In this document: positions 34,308 to 43,332 of the stretch, one piece after another
Layout: each line of letters begins with the position of its first letter
How positions within the stretch are numbered: the stretch's first letter is position 1
Assembly (NCBI RefSeq): GCF_021568315.1
Contig: NZ_JAKGSI010000005.1
Span: forward strand, 62,001-126,000
DNA from: Corynebacterium uropygiale
Lineage (GTDB): Bacteria; Actinomycetota; Actinomycetes; Mycobacteriales; Mycobacteriaceae
DNA: 64,000 bases
Reading direction: 5' to 3'
Notes under the pieces: model-generated
Seen by the model: the letters and a program-made list of their open reading frames with translations, nothing else
Databases searched by the model: none
Told to the model about the DNA's origin: nothing
Made by a program: the position numbers and the translations under genes

Positions 34308-35153
34308 GTGACTGACCACCACATGAGCTATCTTTTGGGCCTTATTGGGAATGATATTGCCCTCTCTCGGACCCCGCGGATGCACGAGGCCGAGGGTTGG
34401 GCCCAGGGGTTCCCGATCATCTATCGCCGGATCGACACCCTGCACACCGAGCGCAGCCTGGAGGATCTCCTCTCCTTCGCGCGGGAGCTCGGCTTCCAGG
34501 GGCTCAACATTACGCACCCACACAAGCAGGCGATTCTCCCCCTCCTCGATGAGGTGGATCCCCGCGCCCAGGCGCTCGGCGCGGTGAATACCGTCGTCAT
34601 CCGGGAGGGGCGCACCTACGGGCACAACACGGACGTCACCGGCTATGGGCGCAGCCTGCCGGCCGGGATCGCCGGGCGCGAGGTGGTGCAGATCGGCGCG
34701 GGCGGCGCAGGGAATGCCGTCGCTTATGCGCTGGTGGATGCGGGTGTGAGCAGGCTCTTCATCGCGGATCTCGACGAGGCCCGCGCGCTCGCCCTCGCGG
34801 AGAACATCAACCGTGCGACCGGCACGGACGCGGTGCGGGGAATCGCTCTGGACGGGGCGGAGGAGCGCATTGCCTCGGCCTTCGGCGTGGTCAATGCCAC
34901 CCCGATGGGCATGCCCGCGCACCCGGGCACGAGCTTCGACACGTCCTGCCTGAGCCCCCGGCACTGGGTGAGCGACGTCGTGTACATGCCCATCGAGACG
35001 CAGCTGCTTCGGGAGGCTCGGGAGCTCGGCTGCTCCACCCTCGATGGGACGGGCATGGCGGTGGGGCAGGCCGTCGACGCCTTCCGCCTCTTCACCGGCC
35101 GCGAAGCAGATGAGGCGAGGATGCGGGAGGCTTTTCTCCGGCAAGGTGACTAA
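34308..35153 (+). CDS. qsuD: Quinate/shikimate dehydrogenase (QsuD)
   Basis: NAD-dependent dehydrogenase of 281 residues that oxidises quinate to 3-dehydroquinate and shikimate to 3-dehydroshikimate. It has the shikimate dehydrogenase core: NITHPHKQ with the catalytic Lys near 70, GHNTDVTGYGR near 106, the Rossmann turn QIGAGGAGNA near 130 and NATPMGMP near 198. The substrate loop reads LSRTPRMHE instead of the biosynthetic SLSP, which marks the catabolic quinate enzyme of corynebacteria. A quinate-pathway dehydroquinase (qsuC) is not found in the window. Confidence 0.88.
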   Translation: MTDHHMSYLLGLIGNDIALSRTPRMHEAEGWAQGFPIIYRRIDTLHTERSLEDLLSFARELGFQGLNITHPHKQAILPLLDEVDPRAQALGAVNTVVIREGRTYGHNTDVTGYGRSLPAGIAGREVVQIGAGGAGNAVAYALVDAGVSRLFIADLDEARALALAENINRATGTDAVRGIALDGAEERIASAFGVVNATPMGMPAHPGTSFDTSCLSPRHWVSDVVYMPIETQLLREARELGCSTLDGTGMAVGQAVDAFRLFTGREADEARMREAFLRQGD

Positions 35154-35171
35154 GCCTCAGTCCGATCTTTG

Positions 35172-35206
35172 GCCCCGGATAGCGCAGCTCATCCGGGGCA
35201 TTCTTT
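35172..35206 (+). terminator. Terminator after qsuD
   Basis: GCCCCGGAT (35172-35180) pairs with ATCCGGGGC (35191-35199) around a 10-base loop, followed by ATTCTTT. It ends the pcaH-to-qsuD transcript. Confidence 0.7.
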
Positions 35207-35324
35207 GTGGCTTTATTGAGTGGAAAAACAGCATAGAGTGTGCGCGAAATAGTGCTTGTTCCTCGGTGTGAGGGGCGGCACAGTGGGATATAGACATTCT
35301 CACCCACGACAGAAGGAGAATTCC

Positions 35325-35603
35325 ATGTCCCTCTTTGCCGTCCAGTATTTCTACGCCGGGGACCCCGACGCCATGGCCGAGGTGCGCCCCACCCACGTCG
35401 AGTTCCTCCGCAGCCTCCACGAGTCCGGCGCCCTGCGGGTCTCCGGCCCCGCCGATGGCGGCACCTCCGCCCTGCTTATCTTCCAGGCGGAGTCCAAGGA
35501 GGAACTGGAAAAGACCCTCAATGAGGATCCGTTCTGGACCGCCGGATTCATCGGCGAGCGCCCCATCCGCGAATGGAACCCCTTCTTCGGGTCCATCAAC
35601 TAA
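35325..35603 (+). CDS. YciI-family protein
   Basis: 92 residues, ferredoxin-like alpha/beta fold of the YciI/YCII group. The start FAVQYFYAGDP and the conserved RPTHVEFLRSLHESGALRVSGP (with its His-Asp-type pair) are clear. Some homologues dehydrochlorinate or act on muconolactones, since the fold is related to muconolactone isomerase; a small lactone or enol isomerase role in ring-acid breakdown is possible but not shown. AGAAGGAG precedes the ATG at good spacing. It begins a three-gene operon with an alcohol dehydrogenase and a flavoprotein. Confidence 0.8.
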   Translation: MSLFAVQYFYAGDPDAMAEVRPTHVEFLRSLHESGALRVSGPADGGTSALLIFQAESKEELEKTLNEDPFWTAGFIGERPIREWNPFFGSIN

Positions 35604-35613
35604 GGCGGTCCCC

Positions 35614-36717
35614 ATGAAAGCGTTGAGGACAGTGAGCGCCCGCACCATGGAGATCGTGGACATTCCCGCGCCCGAGGTGCTTCCCGGCGAGGTGCTCGTC
35701 GACATCCACACCGTCACCCTCTGCGGGACGGACATCCACATCTGGGAGGACCACTACGCCACCGAGCTTCCCATCATCCAGGGCCACGAAATCTCCGCGA
35801 CCATCGCCCAGGCGGAGCCGGGGGCCGTCGATGCGGAGGGCGTTCCCCTCGCGGTGGGGGACCCCGTGGTCATCCACCCTCTTCTGCCGTGCGGCGTGTG
35901 CCCGCCGTGCCGGCAGGGCCGGGAAAACGCGTGCACGCAGCTCTCTGTCCTCGGCTGTTATACCGACGGCGGCTTCGTGGAGCAGCTCGCCCTCCCCGCG
36001 AACCGGGTGCTGCGCGTGCCGGAGGGGCTTGACCTCCGGACGGCGGCGCTCGTCGAGCCGGTGTCCATCGCCTACCACGCGGTGCGCCGGGCCCGACCGC
36101 AGGAGGGGGAGCGGGCCGTGGTCTTCGGCTGCGGGGCGATTGGCCTCATCGCGATCCGCGCGCTCAAGGACCGGGGCTGCGAGGTGCTGGCGATCGACAC
36201 GGTGCCGGCCAGGACCATCACCGCGCGGCGCTGCGGCGCCGACGAAACGGTGGTGGTGGGCCCGGAGCGTCCCGCGCGCGAGGCCATCGCCGAGTGGGCG
36301 GAGCCCTGGGGCCCGGAGATCATCGTCGAGGCCACGGGCGTTCCCCAGTGCCTGGAGGACGCGGTGCATGCCATCGCGTGCACCGGGCGGATCGTGTGCG
36401 TGGGGATCTCCGAGCGCCCCGCCCAGATCCCGCTGCGCAGCCTCCCCACGAAGGAGATCGAGATCCTCGGCTCGCGCAATTGCCAAGGCGGGCTGGGGGA
36501 GCCGCTGCGCTTCGTCGCCCGTTACCGCGATCTTCTCCGCGAGCTCATCACCCACGAGGTCGGCCTTCCCGGCGTGTCCGCCGCCCTCCAGCTCATGGCT
36601 GACCGCGCGGTGGGCGTCGGCAAGATCGCCGTCGACGTCCGCAGCAGCCTCGCCACACCCCTGCGCGTCGCGCTCGACGACGCCCCGACCGAGGAGGACC
36701 TCTATGCTGCTCTCTGA
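35614..36717 (+). CDS. Zinc-dependent alcohol dehydrogenase (medium chain)
   Basis: 367 residues. Catalytic zinc ligands are in LCGTDIH (near 37) and GHEISA (near 60); the structural zinc site CGVCPPCRQGRENAC is near 95-109; the Rossmann turn GCGAIGL is near 172. The group includes sorbitol, threonine and ring-alcohol dehydrogenases. It overlaps the flavoprotein gene downstream by 14 bases, so the two proteins should be made in equal amounts. I infer that it oxidises a ring hydroxyl to a ketone, which would create the substrate the flavoprotein needs. Confidence 0.82.
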   Translation: MKALRTVSARTMEIVDIPAPEVLPGEVLVDIHTVTLCGTDIHIWEDHYATELPIIQGHEISATIAQAEPGAVDAEGVPLAVGDPVVIHPLLPCGVCPPCRQGRENACTQLSVLGCYTDGGFVEQLALPANRVLRVPEGLDLRTAALVEPVSIAYHAVRRARPQEGERAVVFGCGAIGLIAIRALKDRGCEVLAIDTVPARTITARRCGADETVVVGPERPAREAIAEWAEPWGPEIIVEATGVPQCLEDAVHAIACTGRIVCVGISERPAQIPLRSLPTKEIEILGSRNCQGGLGEPLRFVARYRDLLRELITHEVGLPGVSAALQLMADRAVGVGKIAVDVRSSLATPLRVALDDAPTEEDLYAAL

Positions 36718-38323
36718 TCTCTCCGCCCTTCCCGACGAGTACCGCGACGTCGATGTCCTGGTCATGGGCTCCGGCGCGGCGGGGACCGTCGCCGCCACCC
36801 GGGCGGCCGCCGGAGGGCAGCGCGTCCTCCTCGTGGAGAAGGCCGCGCGCCTGGGAGGGACGACGGCTGCCGGTGGCGGCGTCTTCTGGGTGCCCAACAA
36901 CCGCCTCATGCGTGAAGCGGGCTGGGAGGACTCGGACGAGGCCGCCACTGAGTACCTCCGCTCCGTCACGGAGGGCCACATGAGCAGCGAAGAGATCGCC
37001 TGGTACCTCGCCACGGGGCAGCGGGCGGTGGAGTGGCTGAGCAGCGCCACTCGCGTGAATGTGCGGCCACTGGGTCGCCCGGACTATCACGGTTCCGCCC
37101 AGGGCTCGCGCACCGGCCGCGGCCTGGACAATGCGCCCTTCGACCCCTCGCCGTGGGAGGGGCTCGCCGAGGCGCTGCGACCGCCGACCTACTTCCCGCT
37201 CATCTCGATGGAGGAGCGCGACGCCCTCGGCGGGGCTGCCCCGGACCCCGATCTCCTCGCCGAGCGGGCGGCCCAGGGGATCCGCACGATGGGAGGGGCA
37301 CTCGCGGGATCGCTGCTGGCCTCGGCTATCGAGGCGGGCGTACCCATCGTGCGCCGCGCCCCGGTGCGGGCGCTCGCCCGCGCGGCGGATGGGCGGTGGG
37401 ACGTCGAGCTCGGTGAAGAGCAGCAGGTTACTGTGCGCGCGACGGACGTCGTCATCGCCTCGGGCGGCTTCGAATGGAACGAGCACCTGCGGAGAACCCT
37501 CCTGGCCTTTGACGTGCGGCCGATCTCCGCGCCCTCCAATGAGGGTGACGGCTTCTACCTGGCCACCGCAGCCGGCGCGGACGTGGCCGACTCCAAGGCG
37601 ATCTGGGGCGTGCCCGTCATCTGCCCGCCGGACTTCCGCTATGACGGCGTGCCCGGCGGGCGCATGGGCAACGTCGAGATGACCCTGCCCGGCTCCGTGA
37701 CCGTCAACAGTCGCGGCCGCCGCTTTATCAACGAGGCCCTCAACTACCACGACCTCACCCGGGTGTTCGGAAACGTGGATCCCGTGACACGAACCTGGGC
37801 GAACCTCCCGGCATGGCTCATCATGGATCGCACCTACATTGAGCGCTATCCCGTGGCGGGTTCGACGCCCGGAGAGCCGCCGGAGTGGATGGCCAGTGCC
37901 CCGACCCTGCGGAAACTCGCCGAGCGCATCGGGGTGGACCCCGATGGGTTGGAGAACACCGTGACGGCCTTCAACGAGAACGCGCGGCGCGGGGAGGACC
38001 CAGAATTCCACCGCGGCGCCAGCGAGGAAGACCGACACCTGGGCGACCCGACAGTAGGACCCAACCCCTGCTTGGCCCCGCTGGAGCGAGGGCCCTTCTA
38101 CGCCGTGGAAGTCCATCCCGGCGTGCTGGGCACCGCCGGCGGAATTCGGGTCAACCGCGAAGGCCAGGTCATTGGCCGGGGAGGCGAGCCGATTGCTGGT
38201 TTGTGGGCGGCGGGGAACTGCTCAGCCACGGCATTCCACGGCGCCTATCCGGGTGGGGGAGCGACGTTGGGATCGGCGATCGTGCGCGGCTTCGCCGTGG
38301 GGGAAGCCCTGGCCAGCCAATAA
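36704..38323 (+). CDS. FAD-dependent dehydrogenase, 3-ketosteroid dehydrogenase-like (paralogue 2)
   Basis: 539 residues. The FAD site VLVMGSGAAGTVAATRAAAGG is at about 15-35, GGTTAAGGGVFWVP follows, and the C-terminal FAD loop AYPGGGATLGSAIVRG is near 510. RRFINEALNYHDLTRVF is the same mid-protein signature as in the two other copies (25276, 41560). The ATG at 36704 is inside the end of the dehydrogenase gene. With that partner it forms an alcohol-to-ketone-to-enone pair, which suits aromatisation of a hydroxycyclohexane carboxylate. The true substrate is unknown. Confidence 0.82.
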   Translation: MLLSDLSALPDEYRDVDVLVMGSGAAGTVAATRAAAGGQRVLLVEKAARLGGTTAAGGGVFWVPNNRLMREAGWEDSDEAATEYLRSVTEGHMSSEEIAWYLATGQRAVEWLSSATRVNVRPLGRPDYHGSAQGSRTGRGLDNAPFDPSPWEGLAEALRPPTYFPLISMEERDALGGAAPDPDLLAERAAQGIRTMGGALAGSLLASAIEAGVPIVRRAPVRALARAADGRWDVELGEEQQVTVRATDVVIASGGFEWNEHLRRTLLAFDVRPISAPSNEGDGFYLATAAGADVADSKAIWGVPVICPPDFRYDGVPGGRMGNVEMTLPGSVTVNSRGRRFINEALNYHDLTRVFGNVDPVTRTWANLPAWLIMDRTYIERYPVAGSTPGEPPEWMASAPTLRKLAERIGVDPDGLENTVTAFNENARRGEDPEFHRGASEEDRHLGDPTVGPNPCLAPLERGPFYAVEVHPGVLGTAGGIRVNREGQVIGRGGEPIAGLWAAGNCSATAFHGAYPGGGATLGSAIVRGFAVGEALASQ

Positions 38324-38362
38324 TTATTGCACTCCGCCGAGGGGAATATGCACCGCGTGGAT

Positions 38363-38390
38363 AGCCAAGGCCGCGGGCTTTGGCTACTTT
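38363..38390 (+). terminator. Hairpin after the flavoprotein gene
   Basis: AGCCAAGGCC (38363-38372) pairs with GGCTTTGGCT (38376-38385), one G-T pair included, with a 3-base loop and ACTTT after it. It separates the GC-rich catabolic operon from the AT-rich LGFP cassette. Confidence 0.55.
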
Positions 38391-38424
38391 AAGCGGAAAG
38401 TAGTTTTCACCCCAGGAGGTTGCC

Positions 38425-39876
38425 ATGGTGGCGACACGGTACGGCAAGTCAGTGGCTGCGATTATCACGATTGGTTCGCTAGGTCTTGGGGTAGCGGTGA
38501 ATGCTGATGAACTCCATGGACGTTGGGTAATGGGTAGGATCCTTGAGACGTATCACCGCCTTGGCGGCCATGCGTTCTTTGGGGATGCTATAACTGACGA
38601 GCTGGATGCTGCACGGGGTGGCAAGTATCAGCACTTTGAAAGAGATACCTCGATCTTTTGGCACCCGCAGGTTGCAGAGGGGGTCGCACATCAAGTGGGT
38701 GGGTTGATCCGGGGAAAGTGGTCACAATACTCTTGGGAGAGGGGACACCTGGGCTACCCCCTGACCGACGAACAGCCGACACGGAAGCCTGGACGATTCA
38801 ACCATTTTGAAGGGGGATCGGTGTACTGGAAATCCCAGGATCCCCAGGCGCATGTGATCCAGGGGAACATCCGAGATATGTGGGCAAGTCAAGATTGGGA
38901 AATGGGATCTTTAGGTTTCCCCATGACGGATGAACAGACTACGCCCAACGTCTTTGGGAAATATAACCACTTTGAAGGCGGATCCATTTATTGGAGTCCG
39001 GGGACTAATGCTCATATTGTGAAGGGGGCTATTAGGAATTACTGGTCAAAACTGGGTTGGGAAAACAGTCGATTTGGATTCCCTACTTCAAACGAGTATC
39101 CTGCCCACCTCAATGCAATCCAGCAAGATTTTGAAAATCAAAAATTGCAGTGGGTGCCATTCCGAAGTGAATTGTTGCCGCTGTACGAAGAGGGTGACGG
39201 CTCATATGTAAAGAATTATACGCTCATTGAAAAGTCGGAAAGGTGGACGGCGGAGGCGATTGCGCAAGAGATCATTACACATTTTAACCGGTATTTTACT
39301 TTCAGCGGCTGTCCCGACAAGATAGCGGTCGGTCAAGAGTGTGAGCTGAATGCTACCGATCTAGTAAATTCTCCTGTAAAATTTGTTAAAGCTCCTGTGC
39401 GGGTCACTAACATTTCTTCCACTGGATTTAGCCTATTGTCACTGGAGGGGCATCCAGGAGGCGCCGGTAGGACAATCACGTTCAATTTCGGTACCATTTT
39501 AAAAAATGGGAAGCCCTATATTTCTCTAGATATTTGCGCATGGGGGCCAACCGGAGGGGCATCTAAGCTCGGGCCTATTAATTCTGCCGTGGTGGCGGGC
39601 ATGTCATGGCTGATATTTAAAGAAAACATCATGCGCAGGATAGTGGGCTCGGACACGACGTATATAACCAGAGATAAGGATAGTGGCGAGAGGAGTAGTG
39701 CCCTGCGGGATGGAGATGATATTGTGTTCTCAGACGAAGCTGGTCCAGAAATTTCTGAAAAAGCTCGGGAGTTGGATTATGTTCCACTTTTCCCAGTTGG
39801 TACTCCGGAGGAGGAAATTAGGGACGCCATAATAAATGGAAACCTTCCCGCAACGGGATATCAGTTGAATGAATGA
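38425..39876 (+). CDS. Secreted LGFP-repeat protein with an unrecognised C-terminal domain
   Basis: 483 residues. A Sec-type signal peptide is at about 1-27 (basic MVATRYGK, then IITIGSLGLGVAVNA). LGFP-type repeats follow: FFGD near 51, LGYP at 109-112, LGFP at 163-166, FGFP at 217-220, each ending in an FEGGS-V/I-YW-like strand. LGFP repeats bind the arabinogalactan-mycolate wall. From about 245 to 483 I recognise no domain; this part is hydrophilic with a hydrophobic patch near 390-405 and cysteines in SGCPDK, GQECEL and DICAWG that could form a disulfide. GC content is far below that of the neighbours. Two small membrane-protein genes follow. GGAGG precedes the ATG. Confidence 0.75.
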   Translation: MVATRYGKSVAAIITIGSLGLGVAVNADELHGRWVMGRILETYHRLGGHAFFGDAITDELDAARGGKYQHFERDTSIFWHPQVAEGVAHQVGGLIRGKWSQYSWERGHLGYPLTDEQPTRKPGRFNHFEGGSVYWKSQDPQAHVIQGNIRDMWASQDWEMGSLGFPMTDEQTTPNVFGKYNHFEGGSIYWSPGTNAHIVKGAIRNYWSKLGWENSRFGFPTSNEYPAHLNAIQQDFENQKLQWVPFRSELLPLYEEGDGSYVKNYTLIEKSERWTAEAIAQEIITHFNRYFTFSGCPDKIAVGQECELNATDLVNSPVKFVKAPVRVTNISSTGFSLLSLEGHPGGAGRTITFNFGTILKNGKPYISLDICAWGPTGGASKLGPINSAVVAGMSWLIFKENIMRRIVGSDTTYITRDKDSGERSSALRDGDDIVFSDEAGPEISEKARELDYVPLFPVGTPEEEIRDAIINGNLPATGYQLNE

Positions 39877-39946
39877 TCGACGGTAGCGTCCGCGGCACGC
39901 CGCGATCTGCACTAAAAGGGATAGGTTAAGAGATGGAGAATTGCAA

Positions 39947-40222
39947 ATGCTTCTGAAAGCCCTGCTAGAGGGGATGGCTATTGGAATGTTTGTGCAGGCT
40001 ATATCGGTATTGCCTGCCCTCATTCTGTATTCCATGAAATATCGCCCATTTTACTACTATCTTGCAAAGATTAGCGTTTATGTTATTTCTTTGATGGTGT
40101 TGGGTCTATGCCTTCTGCGCGCATGGGAAATTATGTACATATTCGCATTGATTGGAGCGCTTCTAGCTGTGCTGTCAGGGCTATTTCTTCGGTGGCTTTC
40201 CCTGGAACGGGTGATTGAATGA
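39947..40222 (+). CDS. Small three-helix membrane protein, unknown
   Basis: 91 residues with three likely membrane helices at about 8-30, 38-58 and 62-82, and a short basic C-terminus. I do not recognise the family. The ATG at 39947 is 7 bases after GGAGA; a TTG at 39941 would touch that site. It starts 70 bases after the LGFP gene and overlaps the next small gene by 4 bases. All three genes share low GC, so they probably travelled together. An immunity or export-helper role for the LGFP protein is a guess from the layout. Confidence 0.6.
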   Translation: MLLKALLEGMAIGMFVQAISVLPALILYSMKYRPFYYYLAKISVYVISLMVLGLCLLRAWEIMYIFALIGALLAVLSGLFLRWLSLERVIE

Positions 40223-40527
40223 GTACGAGTCTGAACATATTAGTTAGTGTCGCAGGAGCGATTTGTGGTTTTGTTAGTGTTGTACTGGTTCGAAGGTTTA
40301 TTAATATAGCTTGGGAAGATAGACCAGCTGTGCGGTCTTATCTCAAGCAGCTGGGACTTATCTTTATCCTTTTATTCGACTTAATCGTTCTCATTATCAG
40401 TCCGCTTGTCTATAAAGGTGGCTACGACACTCTCGTCTCGGGGTATGATTATAGCGGATATTTTATATTCTTCATGATTGTAACTCAGATGGTGTTACAT
40501 CACTTTACTTTTAAAAATGAGAATTGA
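40219..40527 (+). CDS. Small three-helix membrane protein, unknown (second)
   Basis: 102 residues with membrane helices at about 5-25, 44-65 and 79-97 and a charged segment RRFINIAWEDRPAVRSYLKQ between the first two. No family recognised. The ATGA overlap with the gene before it indicates coupled translation and suggests that the two proteins form a complex. No terminator was seen before the convergent lysR gene; the 158 bases between them hold no other clear signal. Confidence 0.6.
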   Translation: MSTSLNILVSVAGAICGFVSVVLVRRFINIAWEDRPAVRSYLKQLGLIFILLFDLIVLIISPLVYKGGYDTLVSGYDYSGYFIFFMIVTQMVLHHFTFKNEN

Positions 40528-40685
40528 ACTATTTCTCGTCTTGTGCGAATGCTCGACGGAGCTGTCGTACACCCTAGAGTCCAGGCCGTGCTATCCCTCC
40601 AGGCGTTGAGATTGGTTTTGACCAGCATTGGTCCGAGGAGAATTCCAGGACTCAGTGGAAGTGGTTCACGCACGGTCATGGGTGT

Positions 40686-41579
40686 TCACTGATTGCCGGC
40701 ACACCGCAGCACCGCCCGCAACACCTCCGATTGATTGTCTTTCCGCCACGCCAGCGCGGAATGGAGAGGGGGCACGTCATCAAGGAGGATGGCGTGAGTA
40801 TCCGGTGGCTTAATGGCGCAGAGGCATTCGGGAATGAGGGCAACACCAAGGCCGTGCGCAACAAAGGCCATGACCATTGAGGAGTCCGCGACCTCATATT
40901 TCACCGCAGGGGATACACCGTTGGCCTGGGCCGTCTCATCAAAGACCCGTCGAAGCGTCGATCCCTGATGCTGAGGCGTACAAATGAAGGACTCCTCAGC
41001 AATGTCGCGGAAAGAACACGACGAACGCCCGGCCCGTGCCAACGGGTGATCCATCGAACACAGCAGGTAATGAGCCTCTTCAGCCAGTGGCAATGTCGCA
41101 ATCAGCGGAGAGGCAATGGGGAGCCCCGTGAAGGCCACATCAACATGGCCATTCTCCAGGGCACGAATGGCATCGCCAGACAAGAGCCGCTGGGTACACT
41201 CCATGCGGATATGGGGATGCTTCGCCGCCACGGCTGAGACCAGGCGGGGCAAGGTGTCATGATTCATGCTCCCGGAGAAGGACACTCGCACGGTGCCATG
41301 GATCTCCCCGGCGGCGGCGTGAGCCCGTTCGACTCCCAGCTGAAGCCCGTGCAGGAGGGCGCGGGCCTCGGGCACAAAAGCGTGCCCCGCCGCGGAGAGG
41401 GAGACCCGGCGAGTTGATCGATCGAAAAGCTGCGCCCCGATCTCCTTTTCCAGCTTCTTAATCGTCTGGCTGAGAGGAGACTGCCCCACGTGGAGGCGCT
41501 CGGCGGCACGTCCGAAGTGCAGCTCCTCCGCGACGACGAGAAAAGCCTCCAGCCAGAAGCTATCGATTCGCGGCGTCAT
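40686..41579 (-). CDS. LysR-family regulator
   Basis: 297 residues. The HTH is at about 4-62 ([32 protein letters not shown] in the family pattern), followed by the substrate-binding domain. The frame is open further upstream, but MTPRIDSFW at 41579 is the natural start, inside the end of the flavoprotein gene (20-base overlap). It is the last gene of the pcaR-pcaF-pcaD-flavoprotein operon. In C. glutamicum a LysR protein (QsuR) governs the quinate genes and a different type (PcaO) governs pca; pcaO is missing here, so this LysR may take one of these roles. Confidence 0.78.
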   Translation of the reverse strand: MTPRIDSFWLEAFLVVAEELHFGRAAERLHVGQSPLSQTIKKLEKEIGAQLFDRSTRRVSLSAAGHAFVPEARALLHGLQLGVERAHAAAGEIHGTVRVSFSGSMNHDTLPRLVSAVAAKHPHIRMECTQRLLSGDAIRALENGHVDVAFTGLPIASPLIATLPLAEEAHYLLCSMDHPLARAGRSSCSFRDIAEESFICTPQHQGSTLRRVFDETAQANGVSPAVKYEVADSSMVMAFVAHGLGVALIPECLCAIKPPDTHAILLDDVPPLHSALAWRKDNQSEVLRAVLRCAGNQ

Positions 41580-43332
41580 CGCCCCGCACCCTCGCGGCAG
41601 CATCCCTGGCCGCCTGCCACCCGGCAACAAGCGCCGATCCCACCTGGACTCCCGCGCCCGGGTACTCGGATCCCATGATCCCTCGCGCATCGGTGCCTGC
41701 CGCGTAGAGGCCGGGGATGACGCGGCCTTCAGCGTCGAGGGCCCTCGCCTGCGGGTCCGTGGCCACGCCATAGGTCGTGGCGAGCGGCGTGGGATAGACA
41801 GCGATGGCGTAATAGGGGGCGTCGTCGATCGGCTCGAGGTTCGGGTTGAGCGGAGCCTCGGGATCGCCAGCGGCGCGCCCGAATTCCGTCTCGCCCTTGT
41901 GGAACGCAGTGTCGACGCCCTGGGAGCAGTCCTCATTCCAGCGCGTCACGGTCGCCTCGAGGCCGTCGGGATCGACGCCAATCCTGCGTGCGAGAGCCCG
42001 CACGCTCGACGCCCGGTGGAGATAACCGGAGCGGCGGGCTGGGGCCAGCGCCCAGCCCGGGAGGTGGGGCATGGTGATCCGCCCCATGCCATAGCTCTTC
42101 AGCGTCCGGGCGTCGAAAATGAGCCACGCGGGGATGGCAGCCTGCGACTCGTGACGCTCGTACATGGCGCGGACGAAGCGGTGGTAGGAGCAGGACTCGT
42201 CGACGAAGCGCTGCCCAGAGGCGTCGACGGCGATGAGCCCCGGCTTGCCGCGGTCCCAAATGTGCGGGAAGACGGAGATCGATCCGTCGTGGCGGGTGCC
42301 CACCGAGGAAGGGAACCACAGCGCGTTGCCGCCCTCGCTGCCGGCGAGCTGCGCGCCCACCTCCGCCGCGAGGTGGTGCGTGTCCCCCGTGCAGCTCTCC
42401 GCGGCGCGGCTGAACTGCGGCGTAGGGGCAGGCAGGTGCGCGCCGCGTAGCTCGGCGGAGTGGGGGAAGCCGCCCGCGGCGAGTACCACCCCGGCCCGCG
42501 CCTCGACGCGGTGGGTGCGCCCGTCAAAGGCAATGTCGGCGCCGGTGACCTGGCCGCTGTCCTCATCGCGGTGGAGGGCCGTCGGGTGCGCCGAGACCAT
42601 CACCTGGGCGCCGCGCTGGGTCGCCGCGTGGTAGAGCGCAGCGATGAGCGCGTTCCCCATGACCAGGCGAGTACCGCGAGGCCAGCCACGCGCCCGATCC
42701 CACACCCAGCGCAGGCCCAGCGAGAGGGCCGTCACGGCGGCGCGGAGCGTGGGGCCCGGCTTACGGCTGAAGAGCCCGAGGAGCGTCGAGACCTCAGGGC
42801 GGCGGATCATGAGCTGGCCGGAGAAGAGCGCGAACTCGGGGACCGGGCCGCGCAGGGTGCGGAAGGCCTCCGGGTGGAGGGCGCGGCCGTCGAAGGCGTC
42901 GGGCTCGAGGGCGCGCCCGGTCAGCCCAGCGCCATCGATCTCGCTGTGATAATCGACGACGGCGGGCGAGTGCCGGAACGTCACGCCGAGGGCAGCTAGC
43001 TCCTCGATGACCTGGGGCACAGCGTCAAGGTAGCCCTCGCGGAGGGCGCGCGGGGCGCAGTCCCCCACCACGGCGTCGAGGTAGGCGGAGGCCTTCTCCC
43101 GGTCCGGCTCGGACTGGAAGGGGTTGCCGGGGGCCCACCAGGTGCCGGCGGAATAGGCCGTCGTACCTCCGATGACCTCGGATTTCTCTACGACGAGGAC
43201 GCTGAGGCCGCGCTCGGCGGCGATGGCCGCAGCGCTGAGGCCGGCGGCGCCACTGCCGATGACGAGCAGATCAACGGAGTGTGGGACGGCCGCCGAGGCA
43301 CCGGGGCGCAGGGGAATGCCGGGGGTGTTCAC
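41560..43332 (-). CDS. FAD-dependent dehydrogenase, 3-ketosteroid dehydrogenase-like (paralogue 3)
   Basis: 590 residues. The FAD site [21 protein letters not shown] is at about 23-43 and [12 protein letters not shown] follows; [18 protein letters not shown] is the mid-protein signature and [16 protein letters not shown] the C-terminal FAD loop. The GTG start at 43332 shares bases with the pcaD stop, so the gene is embedded in the pca operon. Linkage to pcaD, pcaF and pcaR means that it is induced with the beta-ketoadipate pathway, which supports a role in making an aromatic acid. It differs clearly in sequence from copies 1 and 2. Confidence 0.82.
   Translation of the reverse strand: MNTPGIPLRPGASAAVPHSVDLLVIGSGAAGLSAAAIAAERGLSVLVVEKSEVIGGTTAYSAGTWWAPGNPFQSEPDREKASAYLDAVVGDCAPRALREGYLDAVPQVIEELAALGVTFRHSPAVVDYHSEIDGAGLTGRALEPDAFDGRALHPEAFRTLRGPVPEFALFSGQLMIRRPEVSTLLGLFSRKPGPTLRAAVTALSLGLRWVWDRARGWPRGTRLVMGNALIAALYHAATQRGAQVMVSAHPTALHRDEDSGQVTGADIAFDGRTHRVEARAGVVLAAGGFPHSAELRGAHLPAPTPQFSRAAESCTGDTHHLAAEVGAQLAGSEGGNALWFPSSVGTRHDGSISVFPHIWDRGKPGLIAVDASGQRFVDESCSYHRFVRAMYERHESQAAIPAWLIFDARTLKSYGMGRITMPHLPGWALAPARRSGYLHRASSVRALARRIGVDPDGLEATVTRWNEDCSQGVDTAFHKGETEFGRAAGDPEAPLNPNLEPIDDAPYYAIAVYPTPLATTYGVATDPQARALDAEGRVIPGLYAAGTDARGIMGSEYPGAGVQVGSALVAGWQAARDAAARVRGDDAANR

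Noticed and set aside
38800..39060. Repeated DNA units considered as a direct-repeat or CRISPR-like array
   Set aside because: They are the coding repeats of the LGFP protein, diverged at the DNA level, with no constant repeat and spacer lengths.
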